DNA of 64,000 bases, from the NCBI GenBank assembly GCA_025656675.1, contig JAHXHN010000001.1:208501-272500 (forward strand), written 5' to 3'. Under the pieces are notes generated by a model. The model ran no database searches. It saw only the letters and a list, made by a program, of their open reading frames with translations, and was not told the origin of the DNA. The DNA comes from Candidatus Thiodiazotropha sp. (ex Codakia rugifera) (lineage in GTDB: Bacteria > Pseudomonadota > Gammaproteobacteria > Chromatiales > Chromatiaceae). Below are positions 1-9,628 of this stretch, piece by piece. Within the stretch, counting starts at the first letter, position 1. Each line of letters begins with the position of its first letter. A program made the translations under genes and the position numbers.

Positions 1-149
1 GCATAATCTGGTTGAGTTCACCTGCCCTGGTCTTCTATGCCGGCGCTGCAATGGCAGCTGTCTCTTTTGCACTCTCGCTGTTTATTCCAGATGCCCCTGC
101 CCAAGGACGGGAAAGCCGTTTGGTCTTCTCAAGTACATCGTCAATCTAG
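1..149 (+). CDS. MFS transporter, C-terminal fragment (cut by window edge)
   Basis: The frame with codons starting at position 3 is open from the window edge to a TAG at 147-149. It encodes a hydrophobic segment (ALVFYAGAAMAAVSFALSLF) followed by a short polar tail (IPDAPAQGRES). This looks like the last transmembrane helix and cytoplasmic tail of a major facilitator superfamily transporter. Most of the gene lies upstream of the window, so substrate and start cannot be judged. It is on the same strand as the operon beginning at 329 but about 180 bases away, so cotranscription is uncertain. Confidence 0.6.
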   Translation, partial: IIWLSSPALVFYAGAAMAAVSFALSLFIPDAPAQGRESRLVFSSTSSI

Positions 150-328
150 GACCTGCTTTAGCTCTCTGCAGATAGTCTTGAATTCGCATAGGCCAGGCAG
201 TCTTATTGAAATAATTAATATTCTCTGCGATCTTTGCGTTTCTATACGCACTTTGCGTTATTTTGGACAGACAGACTAAGGATCAATAGCGACTTTAGGC
301 ATTTTGTCCAGCGATAAAAAGCAGTTTA

Positions 329-1996
329 ATGAAGATAAAAGTCAGCGAATTAATTGTCAGATATATGGAACGCCTGGGTATAGATGCCATTTTTGGTATG
401 CCTGGCGCTCACATTCTTCCCATTTATGACGCCTTATACGATTCAGGCATCCAGGCCATTCTGGCCAAGCACGAGCAGGGTGCGGCCTTCATGGCCGGAG
501 GTTATGCAAAATCATCGGGGAAGATCTCGGCATGCATCGCCACTGCCGGTCCCGGTGCGACCAATCTAATCACCGGCATCGCCAATGCCTATGCTGATAA
601 ACAACCGTTATTGGTCATTACCGGCGAGGCACCGACCTACATATTTGGTAAAGGCGGCTTACAGGAGAGTTCCGGTGAAGGCGGCAGCTTTGACCAGGTC
701 GCACTGTTCAGTCACATCACCCGCTACAGCAAAACGGTAGAGAGAACCGATTATCTGTCGCAAGTGTTGATTCAGACCAGCAAGGCACTCCACGCCGCCA
801 ATCCGGGCCCCGTTTTACTGAGTATTCCCTTTAATGTGCAAAGTGAACTGGTCGATGAGGATGTACTCGACGAACTCTCCATCAAGGCTGATCCAACCCC
901 TGCCCCACAAGACGATAGGATACTGGACAGTTTTTGCAGGCAACTGCTCAACGCCAGGCAACCGGTCATTATCGCAGGCTATGGTGCAATTCGCTCTGGT
1001 GCACAGCAGGCCGTAACCGCACTCAGTCAACTGTTGCAAATTCCTGTTGCCTCCAGCCTCAAAGGCAAAGGTATTGTCAACGAGCAGTCTCCGCTATCAC
1101 TTGGCAGTCTGGGTGTCACATCGAGTGGCAACGCCTACAAGTACATTGTGGAAAAATCAGATTTACTGGTCATTCTCGGTGCGGGCTTTAACGAACGAAC
1201 AAGCTACTTGTGGGATCAATCCCTGCTGGGTAACAGATCAATCATCCAGATCGACAGCGATCCCCATCAATTAGAGAAGGTTTTTGAGGCCGATTTGGCC
1301 ATCTGTGGCGATATCAAAGCAGTGCTTTATGCACTTTTGGACCGGCTGCAGCAATGTGTCGAAGAGGATGGGAAATCAACAGATGCAGTGGGAAAAATTA
1401 CCCATCTGAAGGCATCGTCAAATGGTGACTATGCTATTTTCAAGTCAGGTTTCTCGCTGGCTGAGGCATTCTTCAGCAAGCTTGCCGGGCAGTTCCGTGA
1501 AAACACCCGGGTATTCGACGATAACATCATATTCGCCCAAAACTTTTATGATGTTTCGAGCCGGAACCACTACTATCCGAACTCCGGTATCTCCTCCCTG
1601 GGCCATGCGATTCCGGCTGCTATCGGCGCTCAATTTACCCGGCAGAAACCCACCTTTGCCATACTTGGCGATGGCGGCTTTCAGATGTGCTGTATGGAGA
1701 TCATGACCGCTGTCAACTACAACAAGCCACTGAATATTGTGATATTCAACAACGGGACCATGGGCTTGATTCGAAAAAATCAACACCAGCTCTATCAGCA
1801 ACGATTCATCAACTGCGATTTCATCAATCCTGATTACAGCCATCTTGCTCAATCTTTCGGCATCAACTACAAGCAAGTGACAACACTCGCAGACCTGGAT
1901 AACCTTTTTGAAAAATATGATATGGAGCAGGCGATCAATCTTATCGATATTTTAATCGACAAGGATGCCTTTCCCAACTACTCATCCAAACGTTGA
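329..1996 (+). CDS. Thiamine-diphosphate-dependent enzyme, acetolactate synthase-like
   Basis: A 555-residue protein with the three-domain layout of the acetolactate synthase/benzoylformate decarboxylase family: an N-terminal pyrimidine-binding domain, a central domain and a C-terminal PP domain. The catalytic glutamate that activates ThDP is visible as E49 in AKHEQGAAFMAGGYA. The metal/pyrophosphate motif GDGG...NN spans about 446-476. It is the first gene of an operon; its TGA overlaps the TTG start of the next gene by 4 bases. No IlvN-type regulatory subunit or other branched-chain biosynthesis gene is nearby. A glycosyltransferase-like and a sulfotransferase-like gene follow, so a role in making a surface or secondary metabolite precursor is more likely than housekeeping acetolactate synthesis. 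The substrate cannot be read from the sequence. Confidence 0.85.
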   Translation: MKIKVSELIVRYMERLGIDAIFGMPGAHILPIYDALYDSGIQAILAKHEQGAAFMAGGYAKSSGKISACIATAGPGATNLITGIANAYADKQPLLVITGEAPTYIFGKGGLQESSGEGGSFDQVALFSHITRYSKTVERTDYLSQVLIQTSKALHAANPGPVLLSIPFNVQSELVDEDVLDELSIKADPTPAPQDDRILDSFCRQLLNARQPVIIAGYGAIRSGAQQAVTALSQLLQIPVASSLKGKGIVNEQSPLSLGSLGVTSSGNAYKYIVEKSDLLVILGAGFNERTSYLWDQSLLGNRSIIQIDSDPHQLEKVFEADLAICGDIKAVLYALLDRLQQCVEEDGKSTDAVGKITHLKASSNGDYAIFKSGFSLAEAFFSKLAGQFRENTRVFDDNIIFAQNFYDVSSRNHYYPNSGISSLGHAIPAAIGAQFTRQKPTFAILGDGGFQMCCMEIMTAVNYNKPLNIVIFNNGTMGLIRKNQHQLYQQRFINCDFINPDYSHLAQSFGINYKQVTTLADLDNLFEKYDMEQAINLIDILIDKDAFPNYSSKR

Positions 1997-3834
1997 CCAA
2001 CGCTATGGAGGAAGCTCTCAGTCATTTCTTCAGCCTGTTCGGCTCCCATCAGACCATTCAACCAGCATTGGCACAATGGCAAAAAACCAAGAAGGCGTCA
2101 GTCCAAGAGAAGGTTGAAAAGTCGCTCACTGAAATATATGATCTTGCCGCTTCATTTCTTGAGCAAGAGATGTATAGAGGTGGATACCCGGAGACCTACC
2201 TCGATCTTCATCAACAGCTGTTCCGTGAGATGGAGTCACATATCGCCAACCAGAAAAAAGATGACCGCTATCATTTCATACTTGTCATACCCGTTGCAGA
2301 CAGACCGCAACATCTGGAAAATTGTCTCAATAGCCTGCTCACGTTGTGCCAACGATTTACCTACGGTGGTATCTCAGACCACCAGTATAAAAAAATTACC
2401 GTACTGATAGCCGACGACAGTAAAGAGGCGGTGAACAGAAAAAGCATCAGGACATTACATCACCGCTTCACCCAATACGGGCTGAAGACAGACTATTACG
2501 GTCAATCTGAACAGCTGCGACAAATCGATCAGCTAGAACAATCAAAGCGGAACAAGCTGGACCGTATTATTGGCCGTCACTCTCCAACCGGCTTTTACCA
2601 CAAAGGCGCTTCAATCACCCGTAACATAAGCTACCTGAAACTCAACAATATGGTAGCTGAGAATGGGCACACGCTTATTTGGTTTATGGACAGCGACCAG
2701 GAGTTCCAGGTCAATACGACCAGCCATCCTGATGGTGTCTACGCCATTAACTATTTTCATCGTCTCAATCAGATATTTTCATCAACCCACACTTCAGTCA
2801 TGACAGGTAAAGTCGTTGGCGATCCACCTGTTTCACCTGCTGTAATGGCTGGCAATTTATTGCAGGATGTCATTACTTATCTCAACATGATCACCAACAT
2901 CGACCCTTCTGATAACTGCCACTTTCACAGCCAGGAGATTCCACATGACAAGGAGGCTGCTTATCATGATATGGCTGACCTGTTCGGATTCAAAAAACAG
3001 ATCGAATCACTTAACTATCAATGTAAACTTGAAGGCCGTCATAGCCTGAAAGACTGTTTTTCTGATTTTTCGGAAAAGTTAAACCGCTTCTTCGATGGTG
3101 AACACCCAACCCGTCAATCCTATTATGATCATCAATCTCTTGTAACGAGTATTGAACCAGCCAGAACCGTCTACACCGGAAACTATATACTTGATACAAA
3201 GTCATTAACCCATTTCATTCCTTTTGCAACCTTGAAGCTACGCATGGCGGGCCCAGTGCTTGGACGTATACTGAAAGCAGAGTTGGGAGATCGGTTCATC
3301 TCTGCCAATCTGCCTATGTTGCATAAACGCACTGTAGACGAGACGGGTCAATCAGAATTCAGACCCGGTATTGACCGGGTTAAAAAACAGATCGATATGT
3401 CGGGTGAGTTTGAACGGCAGTTCTTTGGTGATGTTATGCTGTTTACTATTGAAGCGCTGACCGAGAAAGGCTATCCACAAAAGCCTATTGCCGAACAGAC
3501 CATCCGCAAAACACTTGAACGGGTCGAGTCTTCAATGCAAAGGAAGTATGCCGAAAAGCATGCGCAAATAGTCGTAAAACTGGAAAATCTGAAACAGGTC
3601 ATGGGTGATAGGCAGCGCTGGTGGCTGCAAAATGCCACTTGTACGCATGCACACGCCAATTTCCTGCAGTTCATTAACAACATGGAGTATAACTTTGGTG
3701 AGGACGCCCCAGGCTATCAGATAGTCCACTCAACCAAACACAGGGAAAAGCGTCGGCATCAGATCCATGAAGCACTCCTCGCTTTTTCACACGATAGATC
3801 CAACTGGCTTGCAGCGCTTTCCAAAAATCAATGA
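1993..3834 (+). CDS. Glycosyltransferase-like protein (GT-A fold)
   Basis: A 613-residue soluble protein. From about residue 93 it has a GT-A-like start (ILVIPVADRPQHLENCLNSL), then TVLIADDS. A DxD-type metal/nucleotide-sugar motif (WFMDSDQEF) lies at about 233-235. These resemble family 2 glycosyltransferases, but the protein is much longer than a typical GT2 and the last 350 residues resemble nothing I recognise. Translation starts either at the TTG overlapping the previous stop codon or at the ATG at 2005. The last bases overlap the next gene (ATGA), so the three genes are probably translationally coupled. The donor and acceptor are unknown. Confidence 0.55.
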   Translation: MTNAMEEALSHFFSLFGSHQTIQPALAQWQKTKKASVQEKVEKSLTEIYDLAASFLEQEMYRGGYPETYLDLHQQLFREMESHIANQKKDDRYHFILVIPVADRPQHLENCLNSLLTLCQRFTYGGISDHQYKKITVLIADDSKEAVNRKSIRTLHHRFTQYGLKTDYYGQSEQLRQIDQLEQSKRNKLDRIIGRHSPTGFYHKGASITRNISYLKLNNMVAENGHTLIWFMDSDQEFQVNTTSHPDGVYAINYFHRLNQIFSSTHTSVMTGKVVGDPPVSPAVMAGNLLQDVITYLNMITNIDPSDNCHFHSQEIPHDKEAAYHDMADLFGFKKQIESLNYQCKLEGRHSLKDCFSDFSEKLNRFFDGEHPTRQSYYDHQSLVTSIEPARTVYTGNYILDTKSLTHFIPFATLKLRMAGPVLGRILKAELGDRFISANLPMLHKRTVDETGQSEFRPGIDRVKKQIDMSGEFERQFFGDVMLFTIEALTEKGYPQKPIAEQTIRKTLERVESSMQRKYAEKHAQIVVKLENLKQVMGDRQRWWLQNATCTHAHANFLQFINNMEYNFGEDAPGYQIVHSTKHREKRRHQIHEALLAFSHDRSNWLAALSKNQ

Positions 3835-4373
3835 ACGTCTTCATTCTCAATGCAGGTCGATGCGGCTCCACTACATTCATTCAAGCCTGCCAGCACATTA
3901 CCAACTTCACTGCGGGTCATGAATCCCGCTCGACATACACCGGGGAACAACGGCTTGCCTATCCCGCTAACCATATCGAGGCTGATAATCGATTGTGCTG
4001 GTTGCTTGGGCGCCTTGATCAGCAGTTTGGCAATAACGCCGTCTACGTACACCTGTCACGAGATCGGCATAGATCAGCCAATAGCTTTGTCAGACGAACA
4101 GACTACGGCATCATGAAGGCATACAGAGAGGGCATTTTACTGGGCGGGCAACAACAAAATGCACAACAGATCGCATACGACTACCTGGAGACAATAGAGT
4201 CCAATATCTCACTGTTTCTCAAAGACAAGACCCACCTGATGCAATTCAGTCTGGAAAATGCAACGGGCGACTTTAGAGACTTCTGGCAGCTCATTGAGGC
4301 AAAAGGTAATTTGGAGAAGGCGATTACAGAGTGGCAAACCCACTACAATGCTTCAGATCCACACCGCTTATGA
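3831..4373 (+). CDS. Small sulfotransferase-like protein
   Basis: A 180-residue protein that begins with a P-loop-like 5'-phosphosulfate-binding motif, NAGRCGSTTF (residues 7-16), as in PAPS-dependent sulfotransferases. A later YVHLSRDRHRSANSF segment resembles the 3'-phosphate-binding strand and arginine/serine motif of that fold. It is short for a sulfotransferase (usually 250 or more residues), so it may be a minimal or reduced family member. It overlaps the preceding gene by 4 bases and is the last of the three-gene operon. If active, it would sulfate the product made by its two partners. Function is inferred from the P-loop and context only. Confidence 0.55.
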   Translation: MNVFILNAGRCGSTTFIQACQHITNFTAGHESRSTYTGEQRLAYPANHIEADNRLCWLLGRLDQQFGNNAVYVHLSRDRHRSANSFVRRTDYGIMKAYREGILLGGQQQNAQQIAYDYLETIESNISLFLKDKTHLMQFSLENATGDFRDFWQLIEAKGNLEKAITEWQTHYNASDPHRL

Positions 4374-4515
4374 AAAAAACCGAAGTAAAACACTATTGAA
4401 TTCATTACCCGTCATCGCTCTATTTATCTCAAAAGGGCGTAGCCTTTCCCGCGAAAGGATGGGTAGGCGGTACCCCTCAGGATTGCCAGCTATTCGATTG
4501 GGTTAGTAGCCCGTC

Positions 4516-5163
4516 TTAAACTGTGAGGATGGAACACCCCCGAGAAGTTTCGCAGTACTCATGTCTAAGATTAGGATAACGGGACTGCCACAATGCCACT
4601 ATCGCTTGTTCATCCGCTCTTGCTGCATCATCCAGATAGAGTCTGCAACAATCGGATAACTGTGGATATAGGATCGGTAGTGCCGGATAGCGTGCATTTT
4701 TCTGTATAAAACCGGACGGTCCATCAATGACCAGCATATCGATCGATTCATCCGGAATAGTGTCCCTTGAATACCAATCATACTCGACATCATGCAGGAC
4801 TGTTTTTTGCAATGGTGCATGTATCACTGATGCATACTCCCTCAGACCATATCGATCGATATATTCACGGGTTTTGTCGGCGTACTGTTCGCCGTCCTCG
4901 AGACTGACCACGCGCCCATATCCATTCATCTGGCAGCAACGTGCCAACATCAATGTGGTCAGGCCACTGCTGCATTCCAGAATCAGAGATGGCTTGAACT
5001 GAAGACAGGCATCGACAATAATCTGGATATAATCGGCACCGGCCGACCAGTCCGGCGTATAGGGAATACCCTCATTCAGATCCAATTGTGTCCGTAAAGA
5101 CGCGTATTCTTTCAAGCCGACCTCATGGATTCCTTGCGATGAAATAATATTTTTCAGGAACAA
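4516..5163 (-). CDS. Class I SAM-dependent methyltransferase
   Basis: A 215-residue protein with a Rossmann-type SAM-binding motif I (LILECSSGLTTLML, about residues 60-73), an acidic end of strand beta-2 (VVSLEDGE), and a later LVIDGPSG strand. This arrangement resembles O-methyltransferase/FkbM-like enzymes. The only start codons near the beginning are TTG: the one used here (5163) follows directly after an in-frame TGA and has no clear ribosome-binding site, so the 5' end is uncertain and might be truncated. The gene converges on the ThDP/glycosyltransferase/sulfotransferase operon and could modify the same product; this is inference. Confidence 0.65.
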   Translation of the reverse strand: MFLKNIISSQGIHEVGLKEYASLRTQLDLNEGIPYTPDWSAGADYIQIIVDACLQFKPSLILECSSGLTTLMLARCCQMNGYGRVVSLEDGEQYADKTREYIDRYGLREYASVIHAPLQKTVLHDVEYDWYSRDTIPDESIDMLVIDGPSGFIQKNARYPALPILYPQLSDCCRLYLDDAARADEQAIVALWQSRYPNLRHEYCETSRGCSILTV

Positions 5164-5381
5164 TCAAAGCATAACAGTAATCCCTATGCCTCTACAGCAG
5201 GGAGAGGCTTAAGCGGATGATCAGAGAATTTCTGCTTCATCTTGTATCAAGTGTACAATCTACTAACGTTAAACTATAACTACAAAGCAACATTCATTCG
5301 GCAATAAAATATCCTAATTAATTTGGCCGTCAGTCGTCTGTATGACATCTGTTCCTTATACAATTGAAATAAGAGATAAGC

Positions 5382-6098
5382 ATGAACACCCGGTCTTTTT
5401 TTGCTCTCACCCTCCTCATACTTGGAATGAGCATCCTCAACATAACCCATGCCGATAATCCAAAACAGGCCGCTGCCGAATTGGAAGGCGCTCTCGAACT
5501 CACACCGAATATTGAAAATGGAAAACAGGTCTACCGCGCATGCGCTGTCTGTCACCAGCCAGAGGGCTGGGGCAGCGTCAGCGGCTACTATCCACAGATT
5601 GCAGGTCAAATAAGGACGGTCATCATTAAACAACTTGCTGACATACGCGCCCGCAACAGGGATAACCCCACCATGCTTCCCTTTGCCCAGCTGGATATAC
5701 TGACACCCCAGGAGATTGCCGATGTCAGTGCCTATATCGCGAAAATGCCCATGTCCCGAAGAAATGGGCATGGACCCGGTTCCGACTTAAAGCATGGAAA
5801 ACAGATATATGAAAAAGATTGCGCCGAGTGTCATGGAAACAAGGCTGAGGGAGTAGCCGAGGATCATATGCCATTGCTGCAGGGACAACACTACCTCTAT
5901 CTTGTACGTCAGTTCAAATGGATACGTGACGGTCGCAGGCGCAATGCCGACCAGAAGATGGTGAAACAGATCCAGCGCTTTAGCAATCGGGATATTACCG
6001 CGGTAATGGACTATATCTCTCGCCTAAAACCCCCTCAGGAAAAGCTTGCACCCCCTGGCTGGCGAAACCCGGATTTCCCTCATTTCCGTACTCACTAA
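5382..6098 (+). CDS. Dihaem c-type cytochrome, cytochrome c4-like
   Basis: A 238-residue exported protein. The first 24 residues form a Sec signal peptide ending near THA-DN. Two haem-binding motifs are present, CAVCH (54-58) and CAECH (147-151), each in a separate cytochrome c fold with a downstream methionine candidate ligand (LPFAQ region; later DHMPLLQ). Two tandem monohaem domains and this length fit the cytochrome c4 family, which carries electrons in the periplasm to terminal oxidases. It is alone on the plus strand and ends six bases before the convergent RNase gene. The ribosome-binding site is AAGAGA upstream of the ATG. Confidence 0.85.
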   Translation: MNTRSFFALTLLILGMSILNITHADNPKQAAAELEGALELTPNIENGKQVYRACAVCHQPEGWGSVSGYYPQIAGQIRTVIIKQLADIRARNRDNPTMLPFAQLDILTPQEIADVSAYIAKMPMSRRNGHGPGSDLKHGKQIYEKDCAECHGNKAEGVAEDHMPLLQGQHYLYLVRQFKWIRDGRRRNADQKMVKQIQRFSNRDITAVMDYISRLKPPQEKLAPPGWRNPDFPHFRTH

Positions 6099-6104
6099 GC
6101 AGAC

Positions 6105-7496
6105 TTACAGCTCGAGGACGTCACCTGGTTCTGGAACGGAAGCCTTGAAGTTGAGATCAGACGCCAGCTTATTACGAAATTCCTGTTTGGACTCAGGTTC
6201 ACCATGCACCACATGCACCTGTGGATGGCTCTTTGTGAAATATCCCAGCCAGCGTGTCAGATCATCCACATCGGCATGTGCTGAGAGACCACCGACGGTA
6301 TGGATATTCGCCTTCACCCGATACTCGTCACCATGGATCCTGACAATGGACTTTCCATCGACTAATGCACGCCCCAAGGTGCCATTGGCCTGATAACCCA
6401 CAATCATAATATGTGCCCCACTACGAGATATATTGTGCTTGAGATGGTGAATAATACGCCCCCCGGTACACATCCCACTCGCTGAAATGATGATTGCGCC
6501 ACTCTTGATTCGATTGATGCCCATCGACTCCTTGGGCGACTGGGTCAATTTTAAATTTCTCAGGTGAGGCATCTCATTGATCTGCTTACGCAACTTGGTG
6601 GCCTCCTCATCGTAGAGATGGGGATATTCCCAATAGACCTTACTGGCCCTGATTGCCATTGGGCTATCTAGAAATACCTGCCAACGGTCCAAATCCCATT
6701 GGTCATAATATTGTCCCAGATAGTAGAGAATCTCCTGACTGCGTCCGATTGCAAAGGCGGGAATCAACAGATTCCCCTTCTCGTGAGTCGCCTCTTGAAT
6801 GATATCTCCAATCTCATCGATAGTACTCTGTCGGTCTCGGTGTCGACGATTACCATAGGTACTTTCGACAATTATGTGGTCTGCTCTCTCTATCACTTCA
6901 GGATCATTTAAAATGGGCGTGTCATACTGACCCAAATCCCCGCTGAAAACGACCTTTCTCTGTTTACCATTCTCGTTAAGCCAGACTTCCACGCAGGCTG
7001 ATCCAAGGATATGCCCCGCATCCTGATAGCGAATGGATATACCCGGGAGAATCTCTCTCTTCTCCTTGTATCTCAAGCCAACAAGGTTATTCAATGCATC
7101 GCGTGCATCTTCTACGGTGTAGAGCGGTTCGATGAACGGCTTATTCTTCCGCTTGCGCCATTTGTTTTCATATTGGGCATCCTTTTCCTGTAGGAAGGCG
7201 GAATCCTGGAGCAGAATATCGCACAGATCGACCGTTGCGTTTTGTGCATAAATGGGTCCCTGATAACCTTGTTTGACCAACAGCGGAATACGACCGGAGT
7301 GATCAATGTGGCCGTGACTCAGCACAACCGCACTGATCTCATGGGGGGAAAAGGGGAAGGGACGACGGTTTTTCTCCATCTCCTCTCTGCGCCCCTGGAT
7401 CAGACCGCAATCGAGCAGCACAGTCTCTCCATTTGCGCGTAGGATATGACATGAACCGGTTATTCCACTGGTCGCACCATAGAATTCAATATGCAT
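6105..7496 (-). CDS. Metallo-beta-lactamase/beta-CASP exoribonuclease-like protein
   Basis: A 463-residue protein of the CPSF73/RNase J-like MBL-beta-CASP superfamily, which cleaves RNA with two zinc ions. Motif 2 is SHGHIDHSG (H61, H63, D65, H66). GDLGQYDTPI gives motif 4, and VESTYGNRRH opens the beta-CASP cap. The C-terminal motifs include GGLSAHAD and VVHGEPES. I chose the ATG at 7496 because it has a good AAAAGGA site 8 bases upstream and puts the family-typical first strand (HIEFYGATSGITGSCH) at the N-terminus; the reading frame extends 23 codons further without a comparable start. It is monocistronic and converges on the cytochrome gene. Confidence 0.88.
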   Translation of the reverse strand: MHIEFYGATSGITGSCHILRANGETVLLDCGLIQGRREEMEKNRRPFPFSPHEISAVVLSHGHIDHSGRIPLLVKQGYQGPIYAQNATVDLCDILLQDSAFLQEKDAQYENKWRKRKNKPFIEPLYTVEDARDALNNLVGLRYKEKREILPGISIRYQDAGHILGSACVEVWLNENGKQRKVVFSGDLGQYDTPILNDPEVIERADHIIVESTYGNRRHRDRQSTIDEIGDIIQEATHEKGNLLIPAFAIGRSQEILYYLGQYYDQWDLDRWQVFLDSPMAIRASKVYWEYPHLYDEEATKLRKQINEMPHLRNLKLTQSPKESMGINRIKSGAIIISASGMCTGGRIIHHLKHNISRSGAHIMIVGYQANGTLGRALVDGKSIVRIHGDEYRVKANIHTVGGLSAHADVDDLTRWLGYFTKSHPQVHVVHGEPESKQEFRNKLASDLNFKASVPEPGDVLEL

Positions 7497-7747
7497 ACGG
7501 ATTGTCCTTTTGAGGATCTTTTTAATCACTACCTGAAACCGTGGATTCAGGTTCCAGCCCACCACAGTCTCATTTCAAAGACTGTTGTTATTATGCCTGG
7601 TTTTATATTATTCAGCTTAACATGAAGGCGTCATTTATCACCCCACTAGTGATGAAACGCCACAATATTCAACATTCAACCCATACTGACATCAACGACA
7701 AAAGGATATAATCTGCAATATTCAACGGTTTTTTCCGGGTATCCAGC

Positions 7748-8452
7748 ATGACAGCAGACACAGATCAAGTCGCGACCCCCTCCAACAAACACGGTTTTCG
7801 CGGCATTCATATCCTATGGATCGTTCTGGCCACCATTCTGGTGACAGCGGCGATTACCTACTGGGTAGTGCGTACCTACATCTATGCCAAAGATTTTACA
7901 CCGGTACAACTCAGTTCCACAGAACAACAGGTACTCAATGTCAAGTTGAGGGAACTGGGTTATCAACCAGGACCCACACCGGCTAGGGAAACAGGGCAGA
8001 AACCAAAGGAGAGTGACGAAAAATGGCTGAGATCAGAGCGTTACAATGAGGCAGGCGCCAAACGTGAGGTGAATTTCAGTGAACGAGAGCTCAACGCCAT
8101 GGTGGCAAACAATCATGACCTGGCAAAAAAACTAGCCGTTGACCTGGGAGATGACCTGGTAAGCGCCAGACTACTGGTCCCGGTCGATCAAGATTTTCCT
8201 CTCCTTGGTGGCAAAACGTTACGGGTTTCTGCAGGTGTTGAAATGGCCTTTCGTGATGCGAAACCGGTTGTGATTCTAAAGGGCGTCAGCATTATGGGGG
8301 TGCCGATTCCCAATGCCTGGTTAGGAGGACTCAAGAATATCGACCTGATCAATGAATTTGGCGATGAAAGAGGCTTCTGGTCAGGTTTTGCTGAAGGCGT
8401 GGAGAACATTCGAGTCGAAGAAGGTCAGCTAAAGATCAAACTTAAAAAATAG
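7748..8452 (+). CDS. Conserved membrane-anchored protein of unknown function
   Basis: A 234-residue protein with a charged cytoplasmic N-terminus, one strong transmembrane helix at about residues 23-45 (ILWIVLATILVTAAITYWVV), and a periplasmic domain. The domain contains a segment VNFSERELNAMVANN and a beta-rich C-terminal half (SARLLVPVDQDFPLLGG; VILKGVSIMGVPIPNAW). I do not recognise a named family. The layout suggests a periplasmic domain tethered to the inner membrane. It stands alone, about 170 bases before the CHAD gene on the same strand. Confidence 0.6.
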   Translation: MTADTDQVATPSNKHGFRGIHILWIVLATILVTAAITYWVVRTYIYAKDFTPVQLSSTEQQVLNVKLRELGYQPGPTPARETGQKPKESDEKWLRSERYNEAGAKREVNFSERELNAMVANNHDLAKKLAVDLGDDLVSARLLVPVDQDFPLLGGKTLRVSAGVEMAFRDAKPVVILKGVSIMGVPIPNAWLGGLKNIDLINEFGDERGFWSGFAEGVENIRVEEGQLKIKLKK

Positions 8453-8621
8453 TCATTTCTACTTTGCCTCTGTGTTGAGTCAGCAAAGTGCATTGAAGCT
8501 CCATCATTTTGATGAATGCTGTGGCAATTATCTTAGCTTTAAAGGCATATATTTCTACCAAAACGGTTTTTTTCTGCTAGAGTCAAATTTCAGGTATCGT
8601 ATCGGTTAACTAGCAGATCTA

Positions 8622-9548
8622 ATGACAAAAAAAACTAAAACGCCTGCTCCACTCAACCCTGAGCAAACTGTCAGTGAAGCCTTTGAAGCCATTCTCAGGC
8701 ACAATTTCAACTACCTCCTGACATGGGAGCAGTCGGCCCGCTCCTGGGATGATATCGAGGGGGTACATCAAACCCGTGTCTCATTCCGTCGTATGCGCTC
8801 GGCAGTATCCGCTTTCCGTACTGCCATCCCGCGTAAAGTCAGTAAATACTGGTCATCAGAGCTGCGTGCACTGGCCAGTCAACTGGGTATGGCCCGAGAC
8901 CTCGATGTATTCATTGATGAGGGGCTCGGAGCAGTACATGGAAAACTTCCATTGCGAGGAGAGGAGCATATCGCTGCCTTGGCCTGTCAGCACCGGGAAC
9001 TCGCCTACCAAAACGTCAACACAATGCTTGATAGCGACCAATTCAGTCATTTCAAGGCTGAATTTCCTAATTGGCTTGATGGCAAGGTGTGGGAGCAAGC
9101 AGACTTAAAATCAAAACACAGGAAAACCTTATCATCAAATATAGTCCCCTTTTCCCGCAAGCTGTTGGATAGCTTAGAGCGGCGTGTGCTTGAAGCCGGC
9201 ACCCATGTGAATAAGGAATCAGCTCAGGAAATGCACAAATTACGCATTGAATGTAAAAAACTGCGTTATGCTGCAGAGTTTTTTATACCTGTTCTCAAAG
9301 GCTTGGATGACTTTATCCAGCACATGAAAAGGCTTCAGGACTTACTGGGTATTCTGAATGACGTATCAGTCATGAAACATCTATTGGATATGATGCTGGA
9401 AAACGAGAACAACCATGAAGTCATCGAGTACGCCGGTGGCCTGGTTGGCTGGCGCACCCGCCAGTATTACGAAATGCTGGGTACATTTGATGATCGCTGG
9501 GAGGAGTTTATCAATGCCAAGCACCCCTGGTGGAGAAAACACACATAA
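8622..9548 (+). CDS. CHAD domain-containing protein
   Basis: A 308-residue all-helical protein with paired basic helices typical of the CHAD domain: VHQTRVSFRRMRSAVSAFR near the N-terminus, and EMHKLRIECKKLRYAAEFF in the second half, each carrying the conserved histidine and spaced arginines/lysines. CHAD domains bind polyphosphate and often sit on polyphosphate granules. There is no CYTH domain fused to it and no ppk or ppx gene in the window. The start ATG is followed by a lysine-rich leader (MTKKTKTPAP). It ends 80 bases before the convergent metallophosphoesterase operon. Confidence 0.85.
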   Translation: MTKKTKTPAPLNPEQTVSEAFEAILRHNFNYLLTWEQSARSWDDIEGVHQTRVSFRRMRSAVSAFRTAIPRKVSKYWSSELRALASQLGMARDLDVFIDEGLGAVHGKLPLRGEEHIAALACQHRELAYQNVNTMLDSDQFSHFKAEFPNWLDGKVWEQADLKSKHRKTLSSNIVPFSRKLLDSLERRVLEAGTHVNKESAQEMHKLRIECKKLRYAAEFFIPVLKGLDDFIQHMKRLQDLLGILNDVSVMKHLLDMMLENENNHEVIEYAGGLVGWRTRQYYEMLGTFDDRWEEFINAKHPWWRKHT

Positions 9549-9628
9549 GCTCGAGTCTAGAGCCTGTTAACACAAATCCAAACGGTCCTGTTGCACCATC
9601 GAGGCGGTGTTGATGCTGTACGTGCCTC

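Noticed and set aside
5280..5771. 163-codon minus-strand frame over the cytochrome gene start
   Set aside because: It is antisense to the signal peptide and first haem domain of a clear cytochrome.
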